Below, one piece after another: positions 35,990-47,474 of a DNA stretch of 64,000 bases. A program made the translations under genes and the position numbers. The notes under the pieces are model-generated. The model saw only the letters and a program-made list of their open reading frames with translations, was not told where the DNA came from and made no database searches. Numbering within the stretch: position 1 is the first letter of the stretch; each line of letters begins with the position of its first letter. Origin of the DNA: Papiliotrema nemorosa (lineage: Eukaryota > Basidiomycota > Tremellomycetes > Tremellales > Rhynchogastremaceae); the NCBI GenBank assembly GCA_032158125.1, contig JASKOT010000011.1:414858-478857 (forward strand), given 5' to 3'.

Positions 35990-36828
35990 CTATTGTGGCG
36001 GTCTTGGGGGGAATCTGTTAGGTTGGCAGGCGTTCGTGACCAATAAGCGTGGAGCTCACCCGGGAGGCATGCCGGTAGGAGGGAAACCTGGAGGAGCACC
36101 TCCTGGGAAACCGACAGGCGGCGGTCTGAATCCTGGGGGCATACTGAGATCAGCAATGAAAATCGACCATAGCATACCCAGCTGGAGGAGGCATTCCTGG
36201 AGGCAGTCCCCCGGGGAACCCTGGCGGCATACCGGCTGGCAGACCTGGCATCCCTGGTGGAAATCCTGGAGGAGGCCGAGCATATGCCATGGGTCGTGCT
36301 GCCATCGCAGCTCCTGGACCACCCATCCCAGGGATCCCCGGCATTCCCATCCCACGTCCAGCAGGTACACCAGCTCCCGGTCCAGCCGTCAATCCCTTTC
36401 CTTCGCCTGTCACCGGAGGCGGGCCTTCTACCTGCACGCTGACAATTGTCTCTCCTCTCAGGATGACAAGACCTAATGTTCGTTTTTGTTGCACAGTCGG
36501 CGCTGATTCTGATTCGTTCGCTCCTTTGGTCTTCTTTCCCTACAATGTCAGATGAACCAAAGGCGTATGCGCACCTTCACCGTCCTAAACTCTTCACATT
36601 CTGCCAATACGAAGTTCATGTGCTTGTCATACGCCAACATTTGCCCAACCAGAGCTCGTCCATCGTTTCTGGCTGATTAGCTTAGAGCACCAGTTCCGGA
36701 TAGCGCGACTTGCAATGTAACTTTGAGACGATAGTTGACCAGGGTGATCATTTTGGAATGTTTGGCTTTTGGAGCTGTATAATCAGCGGGAAATAATAGC
36801 GTTGATAGGCAGACTCACGAGGCTGCAT
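35990..36828 (-). CDS. SMB1: Core spliceosomal protein SmB
   Basis: Minus strand, six exons: 36828-36819, 36774-36714, 36668-36575, 36539-36178, 36143-36060 and 36014-35990; 211 residues. Exon 1 codes only MQP. The Sm1 motif reads KMITLVNYRLKVTLNDGRAL, then MLAYDKHMNFVLAECEEF, and the Sm2 motif KRTLGLVILRGETIVSVQV is followed by EGPPP. The C-terminus is the typical Pro/Gly/Met-rich tail (GMPGIPGMGGPG, GFPPGMPG) ending PPRPPQ. Intron 2 (36669-36713) begins GCAAGT: only a GC-AG reading gives the family's TLNDGR junction. Part of the heptameric Sm ring of U1, U2, U4 and U5 snRNPs, assembled in cytoplasm and acting in the nucleus. Confidence 0.93.
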
Positions 36829-36898
36829 ATGATACGTGTCGAATGTGGTCGATGAAGGAAGGAAGACGAGTCAGCTGTCATGCTCCTGCCTTGAGGAT

Positions 36899-37224
36899 TC
36901 AGAAACTGAGACCCCTCCTCCAATGCTTTTGAACACCAGAACCAATCATTCCAGGCATCTCAGACCGCACTCTGTCACAAGCCTCTTTGCGAGCGCGGGG
37001 GATACCAACTCGGCAAGGTACGCCTTTGACACCCTCTCAATCCATCAAGGGGCGAAAGACAGCGGAATCGCGTTCAACTCACCATGCTGAACTATTCCTT
37101 TTTCCGCTGCGTCGAACCAGAAGTATCGTGAGTCCGTAGGGTGTGCGTTATGGAGATAAGATGTAGCCAAAACAGACAACTGCAAGAAGAGTAACTCAAG
37201 GCTGGGCGGCGATATGGTCGGCAT
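36899..37224 (-). CDS. Small hypothetical protein, 88 residues
   Basis: Minus strand, two exons joined by an intron at 37024-37082 (GTGAGT...TCAAAG). It starts MPTISPPSLELLFLQLSV and continues through YLHNAHPTDSRYFWFDAAEK to a basic end, RKEACDRVRSEMPGMIG, then HWRRGLSF. The gene fits tightly between DCR2 (ends 37305) and SmB (starts 36828), all on one strand. The open frame, the good splice sites and the even composition support a real gene. I do not recognise a family; a small mitochondrial or complex-associated protein is only a guess. Confidence 0.42.
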
Positions 37225-37304
37225 TACCCGTAAGTGGCAAATCACTCTTCTCTCTTTCCTCATACAGTGTGAATTACAACGGCATGATATCTACAATCGA
37301 TAGG

Positions 37305-39491
37305 CTACACTGCCAAATGGTCTCCGTACAGAGGAGCTGCCTCCCCTACGAGTGTCTGGCGGTCAACAATGTCGCCATTCGTGAGGTGCTTGTACGTCTC
37401 TACTATCTCTCCATAGTCGGACAATTGGTAAATCCTCACGCGACGATCAAACCCTAGTTGGCCGTATCCCGAGAATGAAGATCCTCCATCAAAGCACATC
37501 CTAACTGTCAAAGAGGGTAATTGATATGATTGGCTCACCAGACTCCGTCTACACGTCGACATCTGTCGGTATTGTGGCAATGGCCATTACTGATGATTTT
37601 CACCTCAACGATTTTGGTCTCGTCGTCCGTCTGCAAAGCCTGCTTGATACCGCTTACAAAGAAGCCAGAATTGTGTTTGCTCGCCCCTGAACCATCCAGC
37701 TGGTCACCCACGTCGAGGACCTCGCCGTCGGCCATATCCGCATCATTGTAAGCCTCAGGCAGGGGGATGTGAAACCACATCATGGCATTGGGTTTCGCTA
37801 GGTGTCGTTCTTCTTGACGGGCGAAGCGCGATCGACCCCAGATATGACCCAAGTCAGCGCCTCCGTCTGGTCGGAACGGACGCTCGATAGGCTTGACCGA
37901 AGCAGAGACGTTTTTGAACCAGTCAATTTGAGAGGGCTTGATGTAATCGTACTCTGGTTTCGACCATGGAAGCTTTCGCTTTTGATAGTCGTGAGAGTCG
38001 AGGAAGTAGAGTGTGAAAATGTGCATCCGGCTCGGATCACTCGAGCGTAGTTTGATCATATCTGAGGGTCAGCCAAAATCTGATAACGGCTCACAGTTGC
38101 CAAAGCCGTCGACCCCTTTAGGTCCTACACGGGCGAGCGAGTATGGCATGTTCTGCAAGGTTCTCATCTGCGTCTCCCGATCTTCAGCGATCTCGCTATC
38201 GTGATTACCTTCGAATGAGCGAGACACGCTTAGTCACTCACCAAAAACTGCACACCATGGTATCTTGCGGTCTATAACGGGTCGAGCGAATTTTGCCAGG
38301 ACAGAGCGAGAGTCGTATGACGTTTCTTGTCCGTTGAGCTGGTCGCCTGAAAAGACTACAAGATCCGGTTGCTCTGCTTCGAGAACTTGCGCGAGCCATT
38401 CTGCAGTATCGGCATCGCCTATACACGGTGTTTTGTCAGTGTCCCGGCACTTGCCGTGGCCTACCGAGTAGTGAAGGTCAGCGACTGGTGTCAGTGCTCG
38501 CTACCACACGACATACTCTGCATGATCTTCAGAGTACCATCGGCATGGAATTTGGGCGGTCGAACCCGTTCCGTGACTGTAATGAGCGCCGAGGGTTGGG
38601 GTATACTCACTTGGATTGCCGCGACGATACGCAATGTCCACACTCTCCCATTTACCCTCCTTTGCTTCGAGCACTTTTCCGCCTTGAATCCGCTGAAAGC
38701 CGTAAAACGGCTCATCGTCTCCATATACCACATCAAGCTCGGTAATCACTTCGTCTACCTGTGACGAGAAACTCTGAAGTGCGCGCATGGAGTTGCCATC
38801 TTGTAGCTTGTACCAGATTCGTGCAGGATCCTGTGAGGGCCACACACCAGAATGTAGATCTCCGGAAGCTTTGACCCAGCCATCGAGATTGAGGGTGTCT
38901 GGCGCGGGATCCGGGACGACCCGAATGTCTGTAATGAGAGGGGTGTCTAGACGCCGTGTCCGGCGGTAATAGATGTTGAGGTACCAGAGTCCGGAGCGGA
39001 TATTCAGGTCCCTGTCCACGATGATCCACCTGCCTTTTGCCTTGTCATCATCCGCGGATGAGGCTGGAGCACAGTAATTGGGGAACAGGTAAGGAGGGAA
39101 GTAGCATGACTTGACGATCACCTCTGTAACTGAAGATTAGTGCGGGAAGATACGTGGACCTACGGCCTGTGGTATGTACTGCCAAAGGATCCTTTTGATC
39201 AGTCCACCACAGAACAGATTGACTTACCCAGACATCAATGGGTATACTTGGGTTAAAGTCCGTCCCATTTATAGCAGAATTTGTGTTCTCGTGAGGCTGA
39301 ACGACTTCTACAACATCCCAAGACTGCCATCCGATGCGTTGTTTGGCTGCGGGCGAGCGGAAGTGGGACAGAAGGGAGTACGATGCGAGGAGGATGGAGA
39401 AGAGGAATAGCAAAACCACAACCGGCAAGAAGGACTTGAGATATAGCCACCGCGAGCGAGTGCGACCAGGGTAGCCTGGTAGCTTTGGCAT
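37305..39491 (-). CDS. DCR2: Membrane-anchored calcineurin-like phosphoesterase, DCR2-like
   Basis: Minus strand, about ten exons. ATG 39491 gives a short basic N-terminus, then one hydrophobic span (FLPVVVLLFLFSILLASYSL): a type II membrane protein. The lumenal part has the metallophosphatase signatures in order: VADLHYSVGHGKC (DxH), QPDLVVFSGDQLNG (GDxx), then NHDSEIAEDRETQ (GNHD region), followed near the end by IISNGHCHNTDRC (GHxH-like), MCFDGGSSFSGYG and RRVRIYQLSDYGEIVETYK. The order and the tail match the fungal Dcr2/Sia1 group. In yeast Dcr2 is a phosphoesterase that affects cell-cycle start and the unfolded protein response. Whether that role holds here is inference. It is divergent from seven-span paralogue B. 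Confidence 0.83.
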
Positions 39492-39913
39492 GGTATCGCA
39501 CTTTGAAGCACGAGTGATATAGGCGACGGGGACAGACGGCGAGGGGAAGGTAGAAAGGTAGAATGGCGAGGTGGAGGAAGGGGGCCGATCCACACTGCCG
39601 CTCCCTTGCTTTGTCGTCTACACACACGACATCACTCATTCTTCCACACGAGTTGTCTCTCAGGCTCGCGCTTCTTCAGATGGGGGGGAGGGGGGCAGAT
39701 TGTGCCGATGCAATCCTTGATCATCACTGAACTTTGACTATCCGCTCAGGATCCAGGACGAGATCGACCGTCCTTTCATTGCTCCACCTTGATGGATTTA
39801 TCTGCCTGTTGGCTGACCTATCGATCAGTCGTGACTCCTTCGCAAAGGCATATGACGCTCAAGAATAGATATATCAAGTGGCTTCCGCAAAAATAACTCG
39901 GCTTTATACGATC
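39492..39913. promoter_or_regulatory. Divergent region between DCR2 and seven-span paralogue B
   Basis: 422 bases with no gene. It should hold both promoters. A short G-rich run (around 39682) is the only notable feature. Confidence 0.4.
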
Positions 39914-41370
39914 ATGTCGCACCCGACCTTGGAACAAATCGTTTGGCAAGGCCTGGGTTCATCGCCCGAAAGCATCATGGTGAGATGTTCTGTCACTTCG
40001 AAGAGGCCTGTCTAACAAAAGTGGGTAGCTACTCTCGGCGTCTCCGCGCAATCTCTTATGGTGGGCGTCATCCTGAGTATGACTGCAACGTATTTTGGCG
40101 ATTTTGGCAGGGACCCTTTGGTGGTGCGAATCGGGGTCGGACTCGGATCATTGCTTGCGACGTAAGTCTCGCTCGTCGTCCGAGCTAAAGGCAGCACATT
40201 GCTGGTCCTCTCACTGGTGCAGGCATTCAAATTGGCACACTATCACGCCGATAACATTGACGGAATCGTCCGTTTTGATCAATTCGCCATCTTGGCTCAG
40301 ATGGTGATTGGTGCGATTTTCTCGTGGTTCACCACGATTTTCTACTCTTGGAGGGCTTGGAAGGTGATGATCTGCCCAATTGAGCTAATCACAGCTATCC
40401 TGACGGAAGTGGTGGATTATAGCGCCGTTGTCAATGGGGATCGCTGCAACTGTGGCAATGGTCTTTCCGTGAGTTGGCCCTCTCAATCAGCTGAGTCTCA
40501 GGGTTGTCGCACATGGATTCAAGATGCCACACGTTTCGATCGAACGTCTGGAGGCATTCGGCAAATGGACCGAAGACCAAGGTCATATCTCGGTGGCTTG
40601 GGGTTCGGTCAACCTGTCCGTTGACAGCTTGATCTGTCTGACTTGTGCGTAAGCGTCCAGCAGGTGCTGATAGCAGCGATCTTCTTCCTACTATACAGTC
40701 GCACCAGCCGGTTTCATTCGGAAAGGAGAATATTTCAGAGGATTGCTCTTATCATCTTTGAGTCGATGTGAGCGCCAGTCAAGTATCACCACTCATGTCA
40801 GGGCTCCAGCCGTTATAGCACTCTTGATCTTGGTCTCTTCCCTTGGCCGAGCCGGCTCACCATTAGTTGACTACCGTAGGGTGGTCATCTCGATTGTAGT
40901 CATGGTCTACTACTACTCTTTGCTGTATTCACTCGTCTCGCGTGGACAGATCCGGGATATCGTAGACGCTCGATTTGAAGACAGCACAGGGGCCAAGGTC
41001 GAACGAGTGGTACTATCACCGAGGACCGATACCCCAGCGATTGAATCAGGACACAAGATAGCCGCGCAGGGATCGAGCAGTGAACGAGACGTGGAACAAG
41101 GCAAGGATTTTGAGCTGAAGCGGGTAGGTATCTTCCGGAGTGCGGCGAGACTCTGACCGACAGGTGGACTCGGTAGCACCTCTCGTGGCTCCCTTGCACG
41201 GGGAGGAAGGGCGTCAAGGAAGTGGCTTCAGACGTCATGATGAAGGACTCCCGTCTCTTGAGGAGATGCTGACAATGACAGTGGGTATACCCTGCGCTGG
41301 TGAGTGCGCTGATCCTCAGCCCGGCCTGCAGAAGCAACGGAACACTCATTCCCATCCGTTTGTGCATTAA
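39914..41370 (+). CDS. Seven-span membrane protein, DUF6534-like, paralogue B
   Basis: ATG 39914 opens MSHPTLEQIVWQGLGSSPES. Exons 1 and 2 (39914-39979, 40022-40161) join as IMWVATLGVSAQSLMVGVIL, the same joint as in paralogue A. Further spans include VVRIGVGLGSLLAT, LLVLSLVQAFKLAHY, FAILAQMVIGAIFSWFTTI (then FYSWRAWK), WWIIAPLSMGIAATVAMVF, a region ending near VISIVVMVYYYSLLYSLVSR, and a long hydrophilic tail with Ser/Glu-rich segments. The stop at 41368-41370 is used whether or not the last 39-nt in-frame intron is spliced. Membrane protein of unknown function; no ligand-binding motif is visible. Confidence 0.7.
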
Positions 41371-42162
41371 TGCATGTAGTCATTGCCTGAACGCTTCATA
41401 TATGTATCATGGCGAAGTTTTCGTCCTTATCGTATTTGTAAGAGACCACTCTCGCTGCAGCGTAGACTAAGAGGTGACAACACTTGCCACGTAGCAGCCT
41501 CGATCGAAGATGGGCTTGTCCCCTCTCTCCACACGGGACTATATACCATATCTGTACACGGCGAGTCTTCCAACGGTAATGCGGAGCGGGCAAGCGGGAA
41601 TACTGCTCGATGGGACCACGTCGAGACCACTCATCAATCACGCCACACGGTAGCCCTACCGGATCCACCTCGGGGTCTCGAGATCCAGCCAGCTATATTG
41701 GAGAGCTGAAACGGCGCATCGGAAAGAGCAATCCTTATGAAAGGCATATTTTCACGTATTTTTCTTTTTCCCCTTTGGCCTAACTTCGTGTCCTTCGTAG
41801 GTTCGACGCCGCGTCCTTCCCAGATGTCGTGGCGTCCTGCAATATGACGATCTGCAAGACGCCGCCGAAGTCTGTTGGTGGTTTCCTTTCTATCCATTGC
41901 TGGACGCGAATGGCCGTGAATGATCGTACCAAAGGATGTTGTATATGTTCTCACTGATCGAGCGAGACGCTCGATTGGCGAGACGTCGTTCGATATCGAC
42001 AAAAGGCATCCCCTCGCGTCGGTATGCCTTTGTCCTGATCTGCATCCTTTCAAGCACGATTGATGAACGGGGCAAATTTGACCGACATCGATAGCGAACA
42101 GATACCTACTTAATGGCCCATTCATAGATCAGCAGCCATCTTTTCCCTTTCATGCCGAAGAT
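41371..42162. other. Intergenic region between seven-span paralogues B and C
   Basis: 792 bases. A plus-strand 109-codon frame (41383-41709) and a minus-strand 163-codon frame (41634-42125) are open, but neither resembles a family or has splice-site support. It may contain a decayed copy of the family's tail, which I cannot show. Confidence 0.35.
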
Positions 42163-43755
42163 ATGTCTTTGCTGCTAGACTCTGCTGATACCCTCCTGCC
42201 CGGATCCACCCCATCTGCAGCGCCACCACTCATCGATAAGTTCATCTGGAATGCCGTTCACTCCAGCCCTAGTGTCATGACCGTGAGTCAGACCGTCTGG
42301 TCTGCCATTACTCACCGCAGACCTACGCCAGTATGGCCCTTATGGTGAAGGGACTGCTTGTCGGGGTCATCCTGGTCAATGTCTGGCGATACTACGCATG
42401 CTTCCACCATGTCGACCCTAAGCTGGCTCTCTTTGGTATTGCGCTGGGAACATCGTCCTCTATGTGGGTCAACTTGCCGGACATAACTGATCTGGTGCTC
42501 AATTAGGACTCAACTGCCACCAGGTTCGACAGTTGATCATTCACGCATCCGTCAACTATGCGAGCATCGCTCGGAATGACGCCTGGGAGACTCTGAGTGT
42601 GACGTTTATGACTGCGCACTTTAATGCAGCCGCCACGGCGTTTTATTCTTGGCGAGCATGGAAGGTACGCCTTTGATTCCATCAGCCATTCTAAGGATAG
42701 CTTTCCGGGCGCAAAAGGATCATGATAGCACCGCTTATCCTCGGCATTCTGGTCAGCTATGTGCTTGTCTTTCCCGTACTGGTGGGAGAAGCCAGAATGC
42801 CAAGTATCGATATCGCAAATGCAGGGAAACTCCAAGATTGGTTGATGACTCAAGCCAAATTGATCAAGGCGTGGGGTTGCACTTCAGTTGGCGTGGACAT
42901 TTGCGTTTGCACCTTGCGTAAGTGAGCATCAGAAGTGCACTGATATCAGTCGTTTATCTTTTCTTGAAGTCCAAAGAGAGCATGTTCCACGCTGAAGGTG
43001 CATTGCTAAATCGGCTTCTCATCTTGGTGTTTGCAACCATGTGAGTAAAGTATCTGCGTCACCAATGCTGAAGAAAAGGATTCCGCCCACCGTCGTCATG
43101 CTGATCCTGGTGTGTTGGACCAGTACCACCGGCAATACCATGAGTGAGTCTCAAGCGAATGTCGCTCACAATCAGCCGACTTTTGGCGGATCCTCGTTTG
43201 GACCCTTCCCGATCTATATTTTTTGTCCATTTTACACTCACTCATCTCCCGCCGGACTATCAAAACCATGCTCGACTCTAGGAACATCTCTGACGGGATC
43301 AAGCTCGTCAATGGCCAGCCTCGATCGATGACCGCTTCCACGTACCGAACGCGAGTCACTGAGGAGGGCAAGGGGACCTTCGACGTCCTTTCCGATGCGG
43401 GGAGCGTCAAAATCCACGTGCATACTTTGATCACTGAGGTGAGCATCGAGTTGGGCAGGTCTCACCCTAGTCTGTATCCCCATTGCCTGTACATTATCCT
43501 CCACGTCCTGCTCCGGCGCCACCTTTGTTCGGGGAGATCCCAACGAGGTCATCTGATGAAGCTGTAAGCATGATAGGGTAGGCTTGAGGCTCATGACAGC
43601 CGTTCTCCGGCTGGCCGAAAGTTGTTGAATCTCCCGCTGCATCGCCCGGATCAATCATATCCACGAGCTCTGCCCACGGTGAGAATCGTCGGTCCAAGCG
43701 AAAGCCGGCTCCCACCTTCGATTCAGGTTATTGGCCTTCAGATGATCCGCTATAG
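42163..43755 (+). CDS. Seven-span membrane protein, DUF6534-like, paralogue C
   Basis: ATG 42163 gives a longer N-terminus than in A and B (MSLLLDSADTLLPGSTPS). The first joint reads VMTTYASMALMVKGLLVG. Spans follow: VILVNVWRYYACFHH, FGIALGTSSS, ETLSVTFMTAHFNAAATA (then FYSWRAWK), MIAPLILGILVSYVLVFPVL, VGVDICVCTLLVYLFLKS, LNRLLILVFATMIPPTVV and FYTHSLISRRTIK. A hydrophilic tail continues over two more short introns (43441-43472, and 36 nt near 43567) with a Pro-rich stretch and ends PSDDPL at TAG 43753-43755. It is convergent with MTR3, 32 bases away. The three paralogues share intron positions and phases. Confidence 0.72.
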
Positions 43756-43787
43756 ATCTTCAGATTGTTTGATGCATGCATGTTGCT

Positions 43788-44662
43788 CTAAACTTCTGAT
43801 CGCTCTCTGGCTCCATCGATCAGGGCCTGGGCCGACGCCCCATGAGTTAACTTTGCGCTGGTCACACCTTGTGCAATCATCTATGATTAGCTTGGACTTC
43901 AGCACGACTCACATCGCAAGCAGAGTCTACGTCCACTTCTCCTGACAGCCATATTCCACTGAGCTTGCCGATGGCAGGTAAAACACCTAACGCAACTGCT
44001 GACTCTCCTCCCCCGGTTTGCCAAGACTCAGTCGTCCCTACACCCAGTGCATACATGGGAATCCCTGCATCCGCGATGGCAGCCGAAGCTACAGTCAGGC
44101 CGGTCGCCAATACATTGGTGGGGAGGTCTGACTCCAAAACAAGGAGATGGACATCGATAACGGATTTCGGGAAGAGATGAAGTTGAAGTGCGGGTAAAAG
44201 GTGTGCTGTCAACAGCGCTGATAACGGGGCGGGTTCAGTGTCCTGAGGTCAGCTCGGACGTGGCTGTTGGCTCACCCGCATCGGTGCCCGTCGGGGGTCA
44301 GACGCAAAAGGTGCGAATTTGACCTCCAGGTTCAACGAGCCTAGAGGGGAATAAGGAGGTTGTCTAGGTCGCGGACCATACCTTTTGTCAGCGGGACACT
44401 AGGGCATCATCTCACACAGAGCAAGCAATTTTGACTCGTCCAGATTCTATGTACCCGCTTCCATTGGCTTGGCTGATGAGACCGGTCTTAAGAACTAGGA
44501 AAGGTCAGAACTGCATCGGTATCTGGCCTTACAAATCGATCGCGCTTCATCCTCAATTCTGCTTCTGCGAGAAGGTCCGGCTTCTGCCTGGCTGGACTCG
44601 AAGGCCGGTGTGTAGGACGACTCGGGAGCTTGTATACGTCGTCTGTCAAAGACAGCGGTCAT
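43788..44662 (-). CDS. MTR3: Exosome RNase PH-like subunit Mtr3
   Basis: Minus strand, five exons. ATG 44662 gives MTAVFDRRRIQAPESSYTPA. Then IFLKTGLISQANGSGYIES, GRVKIACSVYGPRPRQPPYS, GSLNLEVKFAPFASDPRRAP, ALQLHLFPKSVIDVHLLVLE and TGLTVASAAIADAGIPMYAL appear in the order expected of the RNase PH fold. The FLKTGLISQANGS and YGPR signatures point to the Mtr3 ring subunit rather than Rrp41. Catalytic RNase PH residues are not expected in Mtr3. It ends QALIDGARERSEV at TAG 43788-43790. Role: structural subunit of the nuclear and cytoplasmic RNA exosome ring. Confidence 0.88.
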
Positions 44663-45230
44663 GATGAAGACGGAAGGAAGAGGTAAAGTTGAAAACGGAA
44701 AGCGACGACTTAGTCCACCATGATGAGAGTATCAAATCATGCCCTGCACAGCCGACAACCAAACATGTCACCGAATGCAGCCCATCCATACGCTTTTGTT
44801 CGAGAGAGACAATGAGGCCTGAGTATCATAATGCCAAAATGCGATGCATACGCTTGTACAAGAATAAGGAATATGGGCTGGACCCAGGCCGTCTCACACT
44901 ACTGAATCCAATGCGTCGGCTAGACATAGTCCTGTCCTCAGATATACCAATGTCTCTTGGCCATCTAGTAGAGCTATCATGGGTGAGTAGATTCCAAAAA
45001 GACAGCTACAATATGTGACCGTGTTTTTACAATTTATGGAAGAAGAGAACAGAGTAGACAAAAACTCATTGCCCCCCTACCCCTCCCCGCCAGCGCTGGT
45101 TGATAAGCTCCCGTCTCCGATTGGGGTGAAAAAGATGACGTGTCTCAGGCGACCGGTCGTCTCCACCCACCTCCACCCCTCATCTTATCCATGCTATAAC
45201 GCTAGATAGAGTACTCAAGGGCATCCCACC
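44663..45230. promoter_or_regulatory. Divergent region between MTR3 and MCP2
   Basis: 568 bases. A 110-codon plus-strand frame (44689-45018) is open but has no homology I recognise and ordinary composition; I treat it as chance. Promoters of both genes should lie here. Confidence 0.4.
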
Positions 45231-47268
45231 ATGGCAAGACTGCCAGCGCTGCTCTACTCAAGGGGAATCCTTCGTGCTCTGGAGTCGAGCTACATACGCC
45301 CAGTTCTCATCCGAAAACCCCATTTGCGCAGCCTACCTCGTGCTTCTCTCAACTCACCACGCCCTTTGGTCATTCACCGGCAACTACACACCTCTTTCAA
45401 GTCCGAAGTCGGTCGCATACCACCTCATCGCGCAACACGGAGTCCTCGCCGGCTTAAGCGATTACGCAACCTGCTTTTACTTTTGGTACTTCTCACGTTA
45501 TGCTACTATTCTGTACCTCCCTTCCGACATACTATCATCGCCGGGGTGCGATGCGCACGACTCATGCGAGCGGTCATTCTCGACGTATGGGACTATAAGC
45601 AGACATTCAAACGAGAAGAGCTCCTGACAGATTCTGCGGAGGACATATCACTCAAACGGCAGGCGAGGAAAGATTGTCACTTGAGAAGTGCAACTCGAAT
45701 GCTAGAAGCGCTGAAAAAGAACTCAGGGATATACGTCAAATTGGGTCAACATGTCGCCGCGGTACAAATGCTCCCAATCGAATGGACGAGCACCATGACT
45801 CCATTGCAGGACCAGTGTTTCCCTACGCCGATTGACGAGATCGACGAGATGCTTCGGCGAGACCTTGGCCAGGGATTGGACGACCTATTTACCAATTTCG
45901 AACCTCACCCTATCGGGGTGGCTTCTCTGGCTCAAGTGCATCGAGCTACCGACAGGAGGTCGGGTCGTCCCGTCGCAGTCAAAGTTCAGCATGCGGATCT
46001 GCAGGATTTTGCAAAGATCGACATGGCTACCACCAACTTTGCCATACATCTCGTCAAATACGTGTTTCCAGATTTCGAATTCTCCTGGCTGGGGGAAGAG
46101 ATGAACGAAATGCTGCCCTTGGAGATGGATTTCCGCCATGAGGCCGAAAACTCTGCTCGATGCAAGAATGACTTCAGCTCGCTTCGAGGGAAGACGAGCC
46201 TATACCTGCCGGAGGTGTTATGGGCGGAGCAGCGATGCATGGTCATGGAATTTATCGAAGGTGCTCGCGTGGACGATTTGGCATATCTAATGCGACACAA
46301 CATTGATCGCAATCAAGTGTCGCAAGAATTATCCCGTATTTTCTCCCAGATGGTCTATCTGAACGGCTACTTCCACGCTGATCCGCATCATGGAAACCTC
46401 TTGATACGACCCCGAGCATCCGGATCCTCCAGTCCGTTCAATTTCGATATCTGTCTTCTTGATCACGGACAATATTTTGACATCCCCGACGATCTCAGAG
46501 TGAATTACGCCCATTTCTGGCTGAGTTTAATAAAGCGTGCATCACCGTCCACCAGTATGGAGCGGCGCAAGTACGCCAAGTTGGTGGGGAACATTGACGA
46601 TGATATGGTGGGTAGGGAACATTGCATCACTGACGGCAGTATCCAATCCTTGAGTCGGCCATTACCGGCAGAATCAACATCGATGACGCCGCCCTCGAGT
46701 CAAATTCCGGTCGCCCTTCCTCCCTACTCGACTCTGCTAAAATGGATGACAAGGGACTATCCAAGCTTCGACATGCTGTCATGGAACGGGAGGGTCTTGT
46801 AGCGTCGATATTCGAGCTGCTGCGGAGGGTTCCTCGCAGATTGCTCATGATTCTCAAGCTGGCCGATCTTCAACGGTGTGTTCACCCCTTTTCAAAACTG
46901 ACAGCAGGTCCTTAGATTACAGTTTGGCTACCACCCATGGGCAGAGCCGTATATTCTTGATAGTGGCACAGTACTGCGCTAAAGCTGGTGAGCACTGAGG
47001 ATACTGCCTACCCGACTGACCGCTAGTCTGGCTCGACGATTTGAGTAGTCTCACTGCATCATTCCGACGAGATGGTGTAACTCTGCACAACCTGGGTCTC
47101 GTCCTTTCCTCATTCGCCTCGTACGCGTACTGGAATCTCGGCCTTGGCCTGGTGGAGCGCGGCATGGATGTTCGGGCGCGTCTGGTCAAGGTGAATCTCT
47201 GGCTCCACGGCTTGGCTAGGGGTGGCTTCAGGAGGGCCGAAGCACAGATGGCCGGTCTTGCAGATTGA
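45231..47268 (+). CDS. MCP2: Mitochondrial ABC1/ADCK-family atypical kinase, MCP2-like
   Basis: Four exons: 45231-46607, 46640-46875, 46923-46987 and 47027-47268; 639 residues. The N-terminus is Arg-rich and lacks acidic residues, as in mitochondrial presequences, and is followed by one span (NLLLLLVLLTLCYYSVPPF). The UbiB-family KxGQ motif is present (GIYVKLGQHVAAVQMLP), then PLQDQCFPTP, HPIGVASLAQVHRA (Ala-rich nucleotide loop), PVAVKVQHADL (Lys of strand 3), EMDFRHEAENSARC, CMVMEFIEGARVDD, GYFHADPHHGNLLI (catalytic-loop region) and ICLLDHGQYFD (DFG-equivalent DHG). Yeast Mcp2 is an inner-membrane protein linked to mitochondrial lipid homeostasis. The first intron is 32 nt. Confidence 0.87.
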
Positions 47269-47474
47269 TTAATGTAGGGCCGGGGTCTGATGTATCCCGT
47301 TAATCTTGTTTTCAGCTGAGTTTTACCCGTCCACAGGCTTATTCACGCCTTGATGCAGACCTTGGGTCGAATCACCGCATACATGGGCGCCAGGACGCGG
47401 CTGGCGACGACGAAAGGGATACTGCTCGCTGTCTCGTACAAGACTGCCTCTACCGGGGTACATAAAGGAGAATT

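Noticed and set aside
41383..42125. Two overlapping frames between seven-span paralogues B and C, considered as a decayed fourth copy
   Set aside because: No membrane segment or family motif could be aligned to them.
44689..45018. 110-codon plus-strand frame between MTR3 and MCP2
   Set aside because: Ordinary composition, no homology, lies in a divergent promoter region.
45274..45627. 117-codon plus-strand frame inside MCP2
   Set aside because: Shadow of the MCP2 first exon in another frame; its aromatic-rich look comes from the codon bias of the real frame.
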